A DNA stretch of 64,000 nucleotides. Source: Spirochaetales bacterium (GTDB lineage Bacteria; Spirochaetota; Leptospiria; Leptospirales; Leptonemataceae). Of the stretch, positions 41,764 to 50,830 are shown piece after piece (the stretch's first letter is position 1; each line of letters begins with the position of its first letter). The notes below the pieces were generated by a model. The model made no database searches, had not been told where the DNA came from, and was given only the letters and a program-made list of their open reading frames with translations. Location of the stretch: the NCBI GenBank assembly GCA_024233935.1, contig JACKOY010000002.1, positions 372,001 through 436,000 of the forward strand. Direction: 5' to 3'. A program made the position numbers and the translations under genes.

Positions 41764-43722
41764 TTACAGACCGAACACGCCCATGGAAGCCGAGCGGCCA
41801 CGAATTTCTACCTCACCCAGGGAGCGCAGCTCATCCGGTGGCGGTTTGAGAGCCGAAGCCAGCGGAGCGGAAATCAGAATGTTCACGCCATAGGTCTTCG
41901 TAAGTTCCTCCAGACGTGCGGCAATGTTGACCGTATCACCAATCACAGTCGTTTGAACCCGGTCCGCGGCGCCCAGGGTGCCGAGCACTGCCGCTCCGCC
42001 GTGCAGAGCTACGCCGATCCGAATGGGAGGCCAGTCCGCGCTGGCCTTGCGTGCGTTGAAGTCGTCCAGAGCACGAATCATTTCCCGGGCGGCTGCCACG
42101 GCGCGGTTTGGCTCGTCCGGAAAGATCGCCATAATTGCATCGCCGATGAACTTATCGATGAATCCGCCATGCTCTCGAATGACTGCTGAAATGCTTTCGA
42201 AGTAGTCGTTTAGAAATCGAAACAGAACCAGGGCATCCATACGCTCCGCAATCGGCGTAAAATTTCGGATATCACAAAACATGACAATCAAACTCTTGCG
42301 GACCGCCTGGCCCCGCTCCATCTGACGAAAGTCCTCTTTGCCGAGCATGCGCATGAATTCGCGGGGCACAAAGCGGGCGAACGACTCCAGCATCTGAATC
42401 TGCGAACGATGCAACTCCGCTTCGGCTTCCTGCTTCTGTCGGGACAGATGGTTCAGCCGATCACCCAACGCGAACGATAGCGCTACCATTTCGAGCAGCG
42501 AACCGACCCGAAAGCCATTGAGGGTGATGGCGTTGTCGGGCAAAAGCCCCCAGGAACGTAGCGCGAAGACCATGCTTCCAACAAGCAAGAGCACCCAGGC
42601 AAGCAAGAACAGCCGCGCCGGCCTCCAGCCCGCGCGCAGGGCGCCAATACCCAGACCGATCATAAGCAAACACACCACGAAGGTCAGCAGATTTCCAACT
42701 TTGATGCCCACCGGCACCGGCATCACAAACGAAGCCGCCACACCGAGCATGAGAAGAGCGATGAAAATCCGCAGGGGACGATGAATGCGCGGCAACAAAA
42801 GACGGGTCCGCAGAAACGCGGCCGCGAATATCAAGGCCATCAACAGGGCCGCCATAAGAAACACGACCGCGGCCTGGTTGTTCCAGAGCAAGCAGTCGGG
42901 CCACAGATAGACGAGAGTCAAACCATCGAGGGCAAACACGTACGAAGCGAACGCGGCCAGGTAAAAAACATAATAGAGATAGCTACGGTAGCGCGTGCTG
43001 AAGAACAAGAAGAGGTTGTAAACGATCATCACGACAAAGGTGCCGTAGTACAGGCCCGCTACAAAAAACCCGCTCGAGTACGATTCAATCAGCACGTATT
43101 CGGAACGCAGCAAAATGGGCGCCGTAACCACGGTGCTGCTGGCAACCCGTAAATAGATCGTCGCCTCTTCGCCGCCCGTTAACGGAAGCGCGAACAATGG
43201 GTGCGGCCCATGAAATCCACCAGGGGAAACAAAAACCAGGTCCCCGGCCCTCTCATGGATCGTTTCCGCCCGGGAACGAACCAGGTAAAAATCAACAAAG
43301 TCGAGGGGTGGGTGCGCCACTTCGAGAAACCAACGCTCCTGGGGGGGGCCGGCCCGAACACCGAAGCGAAACCAATGCGCCCGGGCCGAATAGCCGAAGT
43401 TGGGAGTGCCCGCGCCGAGCGGCACAAAGGCCCGTTCACGCACCTGCTCCAGGCCATCGTCCGGGGCGGCCTCCAGATGCTCCAGAGAAGGCACAATTTG
43501 GCCGCCCTCCCGTAGCTCGACGATCGGCATCGCAAACAGGGAGGGCGCCGCAAGCCCCAGCACCAGAACGCAAAGTACAATGTGCGGCGCTTTTCCGGCG
43601 ATAACGAGACCAAAGGAGCGCGTTGGAGACACATACAGAACCTGCTGCAAGCCGGGGAAAGAACAAGCAAGATTCCCTGAAGTGACTGCGGCGACCGTTG
43701 TCGGGAGGCGACCGATCGTCAT
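41764..43722 (-). CDS. 7TM-DISM receptor class III nucleotidyl cyclase
   Basis: 652 residues. An extracytoplasmic DISM-type beta-sandwich (about residues 70-195, SARAHWFRFGVRAGPP) follows a signal-like segment ending APSLFAMP, then seven membrane helices (205-400), a short coiled coil, and a class III cyclase domain (460-650). Metal Asp residues are in MFCDIRNFT and FIGDA, the purine-selecting Lys is in IDKFIGDA, and GDTVNIAARLEE gives the transition-state Asn and Arg. Predicted to make cAMP on an external signal. The start is uncertain: the first 45 residues are poorly conserved in style. Confidence 0.88.
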   Translation of the reverse strand: MTIGRLPTTVAAVTSGNLACSFPGLQQVLYVSPTRSFGLVIAGKAPHIVLCVLVLGLAAPSLFAMPIVELREGGQIVPSLEHLEAAPDDGLEQVRERAFVPLGAGTPNFGYSARAHWFRFGVRAGPPQERWFLEVAHPPLDFVDFYLVRSRAETIHERAGDLVFVSPGGFHGPHPLFALPLTGGEEATIYLRVASSTVVTAPILLRSEYVLIESYSSGFFVAGLYYGTFVVMIVYNLFLFFSTRYRSYLYYVFYLAAFASYVFALDGLTLVYLWPDCLLWNNQAAVVFLMAALLMALIFAAAFLRTRLLLPRIHRPLRIFIALLMLGVAASFVMPVPVGIKVGNLLTFVVCLLMIGLGIGALRAGWRPARLFLLAWVLLLVGSMVFALRSWGLLPDNAITLNGFRVGSLLEMVALSFALGDRLNHLSRQKQEAEAELHRSQIQMLESFARFVPREFMRMLGKEDFRQMERGQAVRKSLIVMFCDIRNFTPIAERMDALVLFRFLNDYFESISAVIREHGGFIDKFIGDAIMAIFPDEPNRAVAAAREMIRALDDFNARKASADWPPIRIGVALHGGAAVLGTLGAADRVQTTVIGDTVNIAARLEELTKTYGVNILISAPLASALKPPPDELRSLGEVEIRGRSASMGVFGL

Positions 43723-43784
43723 AAAAGTCGACGCTGGAGATTTTCTCCCTTGAGCTTTGCAGGGATGACCAATAAGATCGCCCC

Positions 43785-44471
43785 ATGGCAGGTGTAGGAA
43801 TTCTGGTGGTCTTTATGGTGTTGGGGCTCTTCGTCTTCGTGCCCTTCATGATCATGCGGGCGCGCAAGCAGGGCAAACAGGCCCGCGAATATTTTCCTGA
43901 GTTCGAACGCAAGACCGGCCTGCAACCCAATGGTTCGGCTGGTTATGCCGGCCAGTATCGTGGATTTCAGACCACCATGGATTTCGGCATGGGTATGAAC
44001 TACGGAAAACTGATCATGCGCGCGCCCACCCGGGGCCTGGGCAGCCTGGAGGGGCGTAACACCTTCTACCAGAAATTCCACATTCGCATGAAGGTGCCGG
44101 GTGCAAACTTTCCCGCGACCGGTATTCGCGAAAAAGTGGGCCCCATCTGGCGCACCGACGAATGGATTAACGACATGATTTCCGGGCAAAAGCTGGAATT
44201 ACCGGCCCTCGACATTTCGCATAATCTCAAAAGCGTCAAAATCCACGGTCAGGATCGGGCATTTGCCGAGAAGCTGGCCTCCGATCCCGAACTGAAACGT
44301 CTGCTCGACACCTGGCACTATGCCGACATTCGCATTGGCGGCGACGACGTGGAGTTGATTCTGGATGATAACATGGCGCCGGCGACGTTCGGGGCCCGCA
44401 TCGCTTCACCGGACCATCTGGTGCAGGCGCTCGACATCTGCGCAACAGTCGCTCAACGCGCCCAAAGCTAA
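43785..44471 (+). CDS. Hypothetical single-helix membrane protein
   Basis: Not recognised. 228 residues: an N-terminal helix (residues 4-24, GILVVFMVLGLFVFVPFMI) followed by a basic RARKQGKQAR, so the body is cytoplasmic. The rest is mixed alpha/beta with no Cys, no repeats and no obvious motif. It starts 62 bases from the divergent cyclase, so they share a regulatory interval. Confidence 0.6.
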   Translation: MAGVGILVVFMVLGLFVFVPFMIMRARKQGKQAREYFPEFERKTGLQPNGSAGYAGQYRGFQTTMDFGMGMNYGKLIMRAPTRGLGSLEGRNTFYQKFHIRMKVPGANFPATGIREKVGPIWRTDEWINDMISGQKLELPALDISHNLKSVKIHGQDRAFAEKLASDPELKRLLDTWHYADIRIGGDDVELILDDNMAPATFGARIASPDHLVQALDICATVAQRAQS

Positions 44472-44500
44472 ACGATAGCGAAGCCGATCTGTCCGGCCCT

Positions 44501-45667
44501 TTATCCTGCTCCAGCGCTGGCCGCGAGCCGTCTGGCGGCATTGCGGCGCACCACCGGCATCTGCTGCTCTACAATATAGGTCATGAACGCCTGCATCTTT
44601 TGCTCGGAAATGGGCCAGATGAAGTAGTGATCGTTTCTCCAGGAGACCCAGGTAATGCCCCCCGGAATGTAGACGTCGCTCAGGAGTGAAATGCCGTCGT
44701 TGGGGCCGAACTGACTCAAATGCAAATAGAACGGCTTGGCCCGCTCGGTTACGAACCGGTAGGTTGGTACACCAACGACGTTTATCAGGAGCACGTGATC
44801 GGGCAGATCCATCTCATAGTTCAGGGGCGCTTCGGGGCCGCCACGCATGGATAGAAAGCCGTCGTAGTTGTAGCCACTCAGACAAAAATAGTACTTCGCC
44901 TCCCAGCGATACTGCCAGTGCCCGTCAATTTCATTGACCAGAAGTGAACCGCGATTGATGCCGCCAATGTTGTACCAGCCAATCACGCGGTCGAAATCGG
45001 GCTGTTCGCCACACATCTGGACGGCCTTCTTGAAATCGCCGCCGCCTTTGCTGACCGAAGCCACAATGATGCCGTCTACATCGTCACGTTCGTGGATGTA
45101 ATCGCAGATAATTTCGGCGTTGCGTTCGACCGTGCCCGTTTGTTCAATCTCAAGCAGGTGCGACTGCAGGCCCAGTTCGTTTGCCAGGCGGCGCAGCACG
45201 GCGCCATCGGCGCCGATCTCCGGATTGTCGGCGTAAAACATGCCCGGAACCATCAAGAGCAGCACATTTGCGTTTGAGTAGTCGGGCACGTTTTCGAGCA
45301 ACTCCGCTTCGCGGCGGTCCAGGTATTCATAAAAGCGGCGGTTCTCGGGAACCAAAAGCGAACGTTGATAAAAAAGAGCCGCCGCCCGGTCGGCATCCTG
45401 AAACTCGCGCGTGACCTTCTGCAGATTCTCCTGGGTCAGATCCTCCATGCGAGGATACTCTTCGTATGCGGCCGCCCAATCCAGGTAGGCCAGTTCGTCC
45501 TCGCACAGATTCGTAACGTAGTATTTCTCGATGTCACAACGCACCTGGCGCGACTCTGAGTCGCTGACTTCGGCCGCGCGGTCTACGTGACAGGCGGGCA
45601 ATGCTATAAAGCCGAAACACAAGGCCAGGACGGCCAGGCGACGAAATTGTTCAGGACGACGATTCAC
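44501..45667 (-). CDS. Lipoprotein alpha/beta hydrolase
   Basis: 388 residues from the GTG at 45667, which has GGAG 8 bases upstream; a TTG at 45694 is in frame. A lipoprotein signal ends at LPACHVD. The body looks like an alpha/beta hydrolase: VLLLMVPGMFYA strand and oxyanion region, nucleophile elbow ASVSKGGGDF, then a candidate acid in FGPNDGISLL and His in WRNDHYFIWP. The order Ser-Asp-His is complete, so it is probably an active envelope esterase or lipase. It overlaps the end of the upstream DUF4105 gene by 17 bases. Confidence 0.7.
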   Translation of the reverse strand: MNRRPEQFRRLAVLALCFGFIALPACHVDRAAEVSDSESRQVRCDIEKYYVTNLCEDELAYLDWAAAYEEYPRMEDLTQENLQKVTREFQDADRAAALFYQRSLLVPENRRFYEYLDRREAELLENVPDYSNANVLLLMVPGMFYADNPEIGADGAVLRRLANELGLQSHLLEIEQTGTVERNAEIICDYIHERDDVDGIIVASVSKGGGDFKKAVQMCGEQPDFDRVIGWYNIGGINRGSLLVNEIDGHWQYRWEAKYYFCLSGYNYDGFLSMRGGPEAPLNYEMDLPDHVLLINVVGVPTYRFVTERAKPFYLHLSQFGPNDGISLLSDVYIPGGITWVSWRNDHYFIWPISEQKMQAFMTYIVEQQMPVVRRNAARRLAASAGAG

Positions 45668-46997
45668 TTGTTTTTCTCCGATCGGACCGAACAAGCGGTC
45701 CGCTTAGGTACAAAATAAAAAAGGGCAAAGCAAAGCTCACCGGCAAAGTCAGAGTCTGCGGCCGCCAGACAATCGAAAGCAGGAGCGCAAGAAACACCAT
45801 TGCGATCCGCGCGCATGCATAGTAGCGGCGCCGGCGAATTTCCGCCGCATTCTTCGGCCGCTTCCAGAGCCAGAAGTCCACCGGGCAAAAAACCAACGGC
45901 AAAAGATTTTCGTCCATAAACTGGAACGTGGTGCCAAACGCTATCGCACTGACCCACAAACCCATTATGCCTCCCCAGAGAGCGAAGGCGCGGATGGCCA
46001 GGGGGCGCGTCCGCACGAGAGGACCAGCCGGAATCATCAAAACAAGCAGCAGCACTGCGAAACTACACACTACCAGGCGCGCCAGATAGGGGCCGTCGTT
46101 GAACTGATTGAGACCCGGCGGAAAAAAAACGGCCATCTCGCGCTCATCGAGAAAGCGCGCAAAGCGCTCCCGGATCGCCGTATGGTGGCTCATCCGGTGC
46201 GGCACATCAATGCGTTGTGCGCGCACAAGGCCGGCGGCATGCACGGCGGCGGTCAGGTCGTCCGCCAGAAAGATCATCTCGGGGCCGCTCCGGATCTGGT
46301 CGGTGTTGTAATCGAACAGCAGGATTTCGTTTCCCCAGAGCCACAGGTTCTCGTTGGAAAAGGCCACCACACGCGATCGCCAGGTGGATGCGTCGGTTGG
46401 ATCAAGCGGAAGAATCAGCGTTCGCCCGGTCGCCTCCATGATCAAGTCCCGGACAAAGGTCACGCAGTTGCTGGTATAGTTGTCATAGGCGTACCCGTCC
46501 TGCATGGTCTCCAGAGCCCGCGCCAGACCCTCCAGAAACACCCGTTTCTCGCGCCGGTCCAGGTCCAGCTCCGAGTTCAGCATGCCCCGTCCGGTGCGAT
46601 CCCAGAACTCCTGGGCGGACTGGGTGGGGATCACATTGGTCCGAAAACGTGCGTCTCCAGTCAGAAGACTCACCAGAAAACCGAACGACGCGTCGTACTC
46701 ACCGAAGTCGACGTAGTAGTCCTCCGGGCCGTAGGGCTCCCCAAAACGCACGCGCAGGGCGGAATGGCCAAAAGCCGTCGTGACCGTGGTGCCGGGCCCT
46801 ACCGTCACGATCTCAACGTGGGTCGCGGCCAGACGATTCTCGGGCAGGGCACGAATCGTGTTCAGGAAGTTCCGCCGGCTGACGTTCTCCCATTCGGGTT
46901 CCTGGGCCAGGGCCGCCCCGGGAAGGCCGGAAAGCAGAATTACCGCCAGAGCACTTCGAGCTACGCGTAGCCAGAGGCCGGAGACGTTCGGGCGCAT
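45651..46997 (-). CDS. DUF4105 (Lnb-type) periplasmic domain with C-terminal membrane helices
   Basis: 448 residues from the ATG 46997, directly followed by a signal peptide ending AALAQE. The periplasmic domain shows DUF4105 marks: TAFGHSALRVRFG and YDNYTSNCVTFVRDLI (a His and Cys of a likely thiol-hydrolase or acyltransferase site). Four or so membrane helices form the last 150 residues, as in proteins annotated Lnb N-terminal periplasmic domain. It precedes and overlaps the lipoprotein hydrolase, so a joint envelope-lipid function is plausible. Confidence 0.78.
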   Translation of the reverse strand: MRPNVSGLWLRVARSALAVILLSGLPGAALAQEPEWENVSRRNFLNTIRALPENRLAATHVEIVTVGPGTTVTTAFGHSALRVRFGEPYGPEDYYVDFGEYDASFGFLVSLLTGDARFRTNVIPTQSAQEFWDRTGRGMLNSELDLDRREKRVFLEGLARALETMQDGYAYDNYTSNCVTFVRDLIMEATGRTLILPLDPTDASTWRSRVVAFSNENLWLWGNEILLFDYNTDQIRSGPEMIFLADDLTAAVHAAGLVRAQRIDVPHRMSHHTAIRERFARFLDEREMAVFFPPGLNQFNDGPYLARLVVCSFAVLLLVLMIPAGPLVRTRPLAIRAFALWGGIMGLWVSAIAFGTTFQFMDENLLPLVFCPVDFWLWKRPKNAAEIRRRRYYACARIAMVFLALLLSIVWRPQTLTLPVSFALPFFILYLSGPLVRSDRRKTSESSS

Positions 46998-47034
46998 GGG
47001 CCACAATCGGAAAACGGGGGGTGGAAGGAAAGCC

Positions 47035-47082
47035 AGAAGAAAAGGAAATCTACACCAGCCCGGCAAAACCAGGCTGGCGTAG
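47035..47082 (-). terminator. Strong intrinsic terminator after the TRL-like gene
   Basis: CTACGCCAGCC (47082-47072) pairs with GGCTGGTGTAG (47060-47050) on the minus strand with one G:U, followed by a T/C-rich tail. It starts 11 bases past the stop of the TRL-like gene and lies inside the interval before the DUF4105 start. Confidence 0.65.
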
Positions 47083-47092
47083 AAGAGAGGTA

Positions 47093-47431
47093 TCAGTCAC
47101 CATGCACGATTGTGCAGGTGTTAGAAAGTACGGAACCGAGCAGGTTATCGTTACGATAGTCGATTCCTTTTACTGTAGTGATCCCGCCAGCAGCAGCTGC
47201 AGCTTTCACACCAGCGTCGCCGCTAGAAATGATGCCGAGAATACCGCTTGCACAAGCTTCGCCAGTACGGCTTCCGAGATCAGTCGGTCCACCTTGCAGA
47301 CCATCCTGAGATGTTGTATGCAGGACAGTGTTTTGCATGATAGAGCCGCTCGGTGCTGAGTAGCCGCCGCCTGAGCAAGCAACGCCAGCAGCAATAGCGA
47401 GTACTACGAGAATTCCTAAAACTTTATTCAT
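47093..47431 (-). CDS. TRL-like family lipoprotein
   Basis: 112 residues from the ATG 47431, with GGAG 7 bases upstream. A signal ending AAGVACSGG points to a lipoprotein by the loose spirochaete rule. The mature part matches the TRL-like family: GSRTGEACASGILGI, SGDAGVKAAAAAGGIT and a closing CTIVHGD. The family function is unknown. The region is less GC-rich than its neighbours, and the gene has its own terminator. Confidence 0.75.
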   Translation of the reverse strand: MNKVLGILVVLAIAAGVACSGGGYSAPSGSIMQNTVLHTTSQDGLQGGPTDLGSRTGEACASGILGIISSGDAGVKAAAAAGGITTVKGIDYRNDNLLGSVLSNTCTIVHGD

Positions 47432-47541
47432 TTGGTTCTCCACTAGCTGGAAAAATTTTGAGCAGCTTGGGGCCTTTCCGTGGCAGTGCAACCATATTTT
47501 TTTCTTGCCCGGTGTGGATAACGCCGGGCCTGAATAAAGCG

Positions 47542-48285
47542 ATGATCCGCCCTTGCCGGCCCCGCGCTGCTCCCCTCTTAGGCATCCTGGGCTTGCTGGG
47601 GGCTTGTTATCTGGCCCATCCGCTTCCGCAAGACGAACGAGAACTGCCTTTCCGACGCCTGATGAGCCTGCCCGAGCCGGCCGAAGAGCTGTTTTCCTTC
47701 TATAATCAGGTGAACGCAGCCGATCTGGCTCGATTGCAGGCCGACATTGAGACGTCGTGTCAATTAGAGGGCCCCCTGCCCGGGCTAACAAGCACTGTTC
47801 GCCAGGAACACCCGCGCTCGGACGGCTTTGTGCGCTGCGAATGGAATTCACGGGGGGAACTGATTGCATATGCCGAGCTGGACAGCCGGGGCCTCCCCAA
47901 TACGCGGGCGGCGACATTTTTTGACGGCCAGTTGCGCACCATTGCCGTACGAATCCGGCCCGATCTGGTGATTACGCGCTCCTGGGAGCGAATTCTACAG
48001 AACGGTCGCTGGCTGGGCTACTTGAATCGGCTGGAATTTCACCATATGCCGGAACAACGCCACATTGTGTTTCAGTTCGAGCGGCTGAGCGGCGACCTCG
48101 TCAAACGGGCGGAATATATCGAAGCCCAGCCGGAGCCAGTCCACATCGGCTTCCAGTTTACGGTCTACCCCTCGGAAGGAAGGCCGGCCTGTGTCGAAAT
48201 CCGCCCCCCGCCGGCAACCTCCATCGAGTATGAACGCGACTGCCCCCTGCCGGACCGGGTTTTGCCGGGCACGAATCGATTCTAA
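47542..48285 (+). CDS. Hypothetical lipoprotein
   Basis: Not recognised. 247 residues from the ATG 47542 with a lipobox LGLLGAC. The body is beta-rich, with FVRCEWNSRGELIAYAELDSRG and repeated Tyr/Phe-x-hydrophobic strands; several paired Cys might form disulfides. It is divergent from the TRL-like gene with 110 bases between, and converges on ppa. Confidence 0.6.
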   Translation: MIRPCRPRAAPLLGILGLLGACYLAHPLPQDERELPFRRLMSLPEPAEELFSFYNQVNAADLARLQADIETSCQLEGPLPGLTSTVRQEHPRSDGFVRCEWNSRGELIAYAELDSRGLPNTRAATFFDGQLRTIAVRIRPDLVITRSWERILQNGRWLGYLNRLEFHHMPEQRHIVFQFERLSGDLVKRAEYIEAQPEPVHIGFQFTVYPSEGRPACVEIRPPPATSIEYERDCPLPDRVLPGTNRF

Positions 48286-48430
48286 GAGATCAGGCCGGAA
48301 CCCCCGAAAAAAAGCCGGTTCCCAAAGAATCCGTCGATCCGTCCAGGGATAGCCGGAGAGCTCTGGAAGCCTCAGAAGCGGAGCAAAGACTCGACCGCGA
48401 AAACCCGGGACGGTCGGCAACTGCAGACGC

Positions 48431-49015
48431 CTATTTCAGGAAGGTCTTCTTGTAGAGTTCGATCGACTCGTAAACCACTTCCCGCGCCCGCTCGGCGCCG
48501 TCGAACCTTTCAATTTCAACAGTCTTGTTTTCGTACTCGAGCGCTTTGTAGTCCAAAAAGAAGCGACGCAACTCCCGCATCTTGTGCTGGGGCAGTTCGC
48601 TGATGTCCCGATAGTGGTTGTATTCCGGGTCCCGGGTGTGCACACCGATGATCTTGTCGTCACGCTCGGAATCGTCGATCATCGTCATCACCCCGATCGG
48701 GAGGGCGTGGATCAGAACCCCCGGATAGACCTGTTCCTGGCCCAGAACCAGGATATCGAGCGGATCCCCGTCGTCGCAATACGTGCGCGGAATAAACCCG
48801 TAGTTGGCGGGATAGTGCACGGCCGAATGCAAAACCCGGTCCACCATGACCCGACCGGACTCTTTGTGCAGTTCGTACTTATATTTGGAACCGCGCGGAA
48901 TCTCGATGAAACTCAGAAGATCGTCAATCGGTCCAATGCGTACGCTGTGCCAGGGGCTGTGCGCCTTCCCGGCTGGTGTTTCCCAGGGTGTGAGTTCAGC
49001 AACTTCGTCGGACAC
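48431..49015 (-). CDS. ppa: Inorganic pyrophosphatase, class I
   Basis: The enzyme hydrolyses cytoplasmic pyrophosphate, pulling biosynthesis forward. 194 residues with the family fold: IEIPRGSKYKYEL, the DRVLHSAVHYPANYGF stretch, the catalytic signature DDGDPLDILVL with its three Asp, and DDKIIGVHTRDP. The size is normal for a family I enzyme. The 145 bases downstream hold no gene. Confidence 0.96.
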   Translation of the reverse strand: MSDEVAELTPWETPAGKAHSPWHSVRIGPIDDLLSFIEIPRGSKYKYELHKESGRVMVDRVLHSAVHYPANYGFIPRTYCDDGDPLDILVLGQEQVYPGVLIHALPIGVMTMIDDSERDDKIIGVHTRDPEYNHYRDISELPQHKMRELRRFFLDYKALEYENKTVEIERFDGAERAREVVYESIELYKKTFLK

Positions 49016-49567
49016 ACCCTACTGGCCTTCGCACGCGACCTCAAGCAACCAAAAACCGCGATTGGCGGCCAAAAAAACACCGCGTGGCGACCCGGTCCGG
49101 GCTCGGGCGGACGTCACGCGATGGAAAAGGCGCACCACGCAGACCGCAAAGCACGCAAAACGCGGGGGAACATGTGAGGCGCCCGGCTTCGTTGACTCTT
49201 TGCAATCATAACAAAGTGCGTCCAGACAACCGGACCCAACACCGCCACGCGATCTACTGGAGCGCCTGACGCACCACTGCCGCCGTGGGCCGGTAGTACG
49301 TGCCCTGACGACACCGCGTTCTACCGGTCCATTCTGAACACGGCAAGCATGAAACGCCACTTAAACGAGTTGGACGCCCTCCAACCCGCAAGAGTGCGCG
49401 CAAAACCGGGTCTCGATACATCGCGGGGGCGACAGGCGAAGGCCGGGCCATGAGAACACCTCCGTCCACGGGAGTCAGCAGCAGCACCAGGAAGAACATT
49501 ATACAGACGAGACCCGAAGGCATCTTCCTACGCGGGGCGTGGTCACGTCGCATGTAAAGCACGGGCT
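49016..49567. other. 552-base stretch without a convincing gene
   Basis: Open frames exist on both strands but none has family features. The best is minus 49254-49523 (ATG preceded by AGGA), with a hydrophobic N-terminus (LVCIMFFLVLLLTP) that could be a signal peptide of a short secreted protein; I give it about 0.2. Near 49119-49165 there is a loose run of GCAxACGC-like units. No tRNA or known structured RNA was recognised. Confidence 0.4.
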
Positions 49568-50470
49568 TTAGAGGTCAGTCGTGATTCCGAAATAGAGGCC
49601 TTCAACTCTGTCGGGGTGTGAGGTTGTCTGGATGGCGGCGGCATTCAGGTTCGCCCGGAACATACTGGAATACGGGAGCCCGTTCACGTAATAATGCTCG
49701 AACCAGAATTCTGAACGGATATAGCGATAGCCGAGCATGATTTCCGCGTTGCCCACCGCAAATCCAAGTGAAAGATTGTGCTCGTAGCCGAAAAATACGC
49801 CGCGGGTCCCGTGCGCGCCCGAAAGCCAGATGAACGAAAAGGGAATAAGGTTACTCACAGATTCAAACTTGCGTCGCCCCCGCGTGTAAAAGAGATCAAA
49901 TCCGTATCGCAGGGTTACGAAATCGCCAAGCGGCACTTCAAGCCGACCGATCGCCTGTGGGCCCAGTGTGCTCACATCGTCATAGACGTAGGAAGAGACT
50001 CCGTCCCCGTCACCACTAAATGTTCGAATGTGTCGCAGACCGGCGCCCGCGCCCAGACTCCAGCCATCGAAAGCGAAGAAGTAGGCCGCATTGAGTTCGT
50101 TCTCCTGCCGGCGGAGGGTACCGTATTTGCTACGGAAAGCGAGCGGGACTACACTGACGAACGCCGTATCGAAATAGGCGTCCGGGAGCGTGAAATCATA
50201 ATGGGTCAGCTCAAGATCCAGGTGACCGAACCGTACACCCAACAGCAGTGGGTACCCGTAAGCCTCATTGTTCTTCAAGGACGTTACCACTTGCTCGGAT
50301 AGGGCGAGGGAGATACGCGTAGTTTCGTGGATTGCCGGTCGGTAGGCGAGGCCAAAATAGGAAACGCCGACCCGCCACTGGACTTGAGAGGATTCATCCT
50401 CCGAAGCTTCCTGGGCGAGTACAGGCGTTGAAAGAGTAAGCAGTACAGCGACCAGGACCAGGCGCTTCAT
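49568..50470 (-). CDS. Outer-membrane beta-barrel protein
   Basis: 300 residues with a signal peptide ending TPVLAQE. The mature protein is made of alternating strands with aromatic girdles (WRVGVSYFGLAYRP, LRYGFDLFYTRGRR, IMLGYRYIRSEFWFEHYY) and ends with a strand, YFGITTDL. About 12 strands can be counted. No porin or transporter family was identified. The start at 50470 overlaps the small upstream gene by 4 bases. Confidence 0.7.
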   Translation of the reverse strand: MKRLVLVAVLLTLSTPVLAQEASEDESSQVQWRVGVSYFGLAYRPAIHETTRISLALSEQVVTSLKNNEAYGYPLLLGVRFGHLDLELTHYDFTLPDAYFDTAFVSVVPLAFRSKYGTLRRQENELNAAYFFAFDGWSLGAGAGLRHIRTFSGDGDGVSSYVYDDVSTLGPQAIGRLEVPLGDFVTLRYGFDLFYTRGRRKFESVSNLIPFSFIWLSGAHGTRGVFFGYEHNLSLGFAVGNAEIMLGYRYIRSEFWFEHYYVNGLPYSSMFRANLNAAAIQTTSHPDRVEGLYFGITTDL

Positions 50471-50673
50471 ATGCGCTCCTTTTCCCGGATGAGGCGGCGC
50501 AACGCAACTGCAACTTCACCCTGTACATTTCGGAAGGCAACACCGACGCCTGTAGGGTCAATCCTGACGATGGCTCCGGGGACGCCGCCGCTCACACCGA
50601 GGTCGTCAATAGAAACGTCGACCGAAGCACTCAGAGACAATAGCGGGGCCCCTACAACCCCCCGAACTTTCAC
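50467..50673 (-). CDS. Short PilZ-like C-terminal fragment
   Basis: 68 residues. GAIVRIDPTGVGVAFRN and the closing VALRRLIREKERI resemble the last strand and helix of PilZ domains, which bind c-di-GMP. The N-terminal RxxxR motif needed for c-di-GMP is absent: the protein starts MKVRGVVGAPLLSLS. It may be a remnant or a PilZ-derived small protein. Its stop overlaps the barrel gene start (ATGA), so it is probably translated. Confidence 0.45.
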   Translation of the reverse strand: MKVRGVVGAPLLSLSASVDVSIDDLGVSGGVPGAIVRIDPTGVGVAFRNVQGEVAVALRRLIREKERI

Positions 50674-50830
50674 GGGGCAGACGTGGGACGATAAACCAAC
50701 CTTGCAAACGTTTTTTATGTATTTCGTTTAGTGGCACCCTTCCGCATATCCGAAGACACGCCCGGGCAGAAGAAAAAAAGGCCAACCCTTCAAATCAGCG
50801 CCGCGTCTGGCCGGGTGCGTAAGCGCCCGG

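Noticed and set aside
49019..49360. Minus-strand frame of 113 codons after ppa
   Set aside because: No ribosome site, Cys/Arg-rich antisense-like composition, and no family features.
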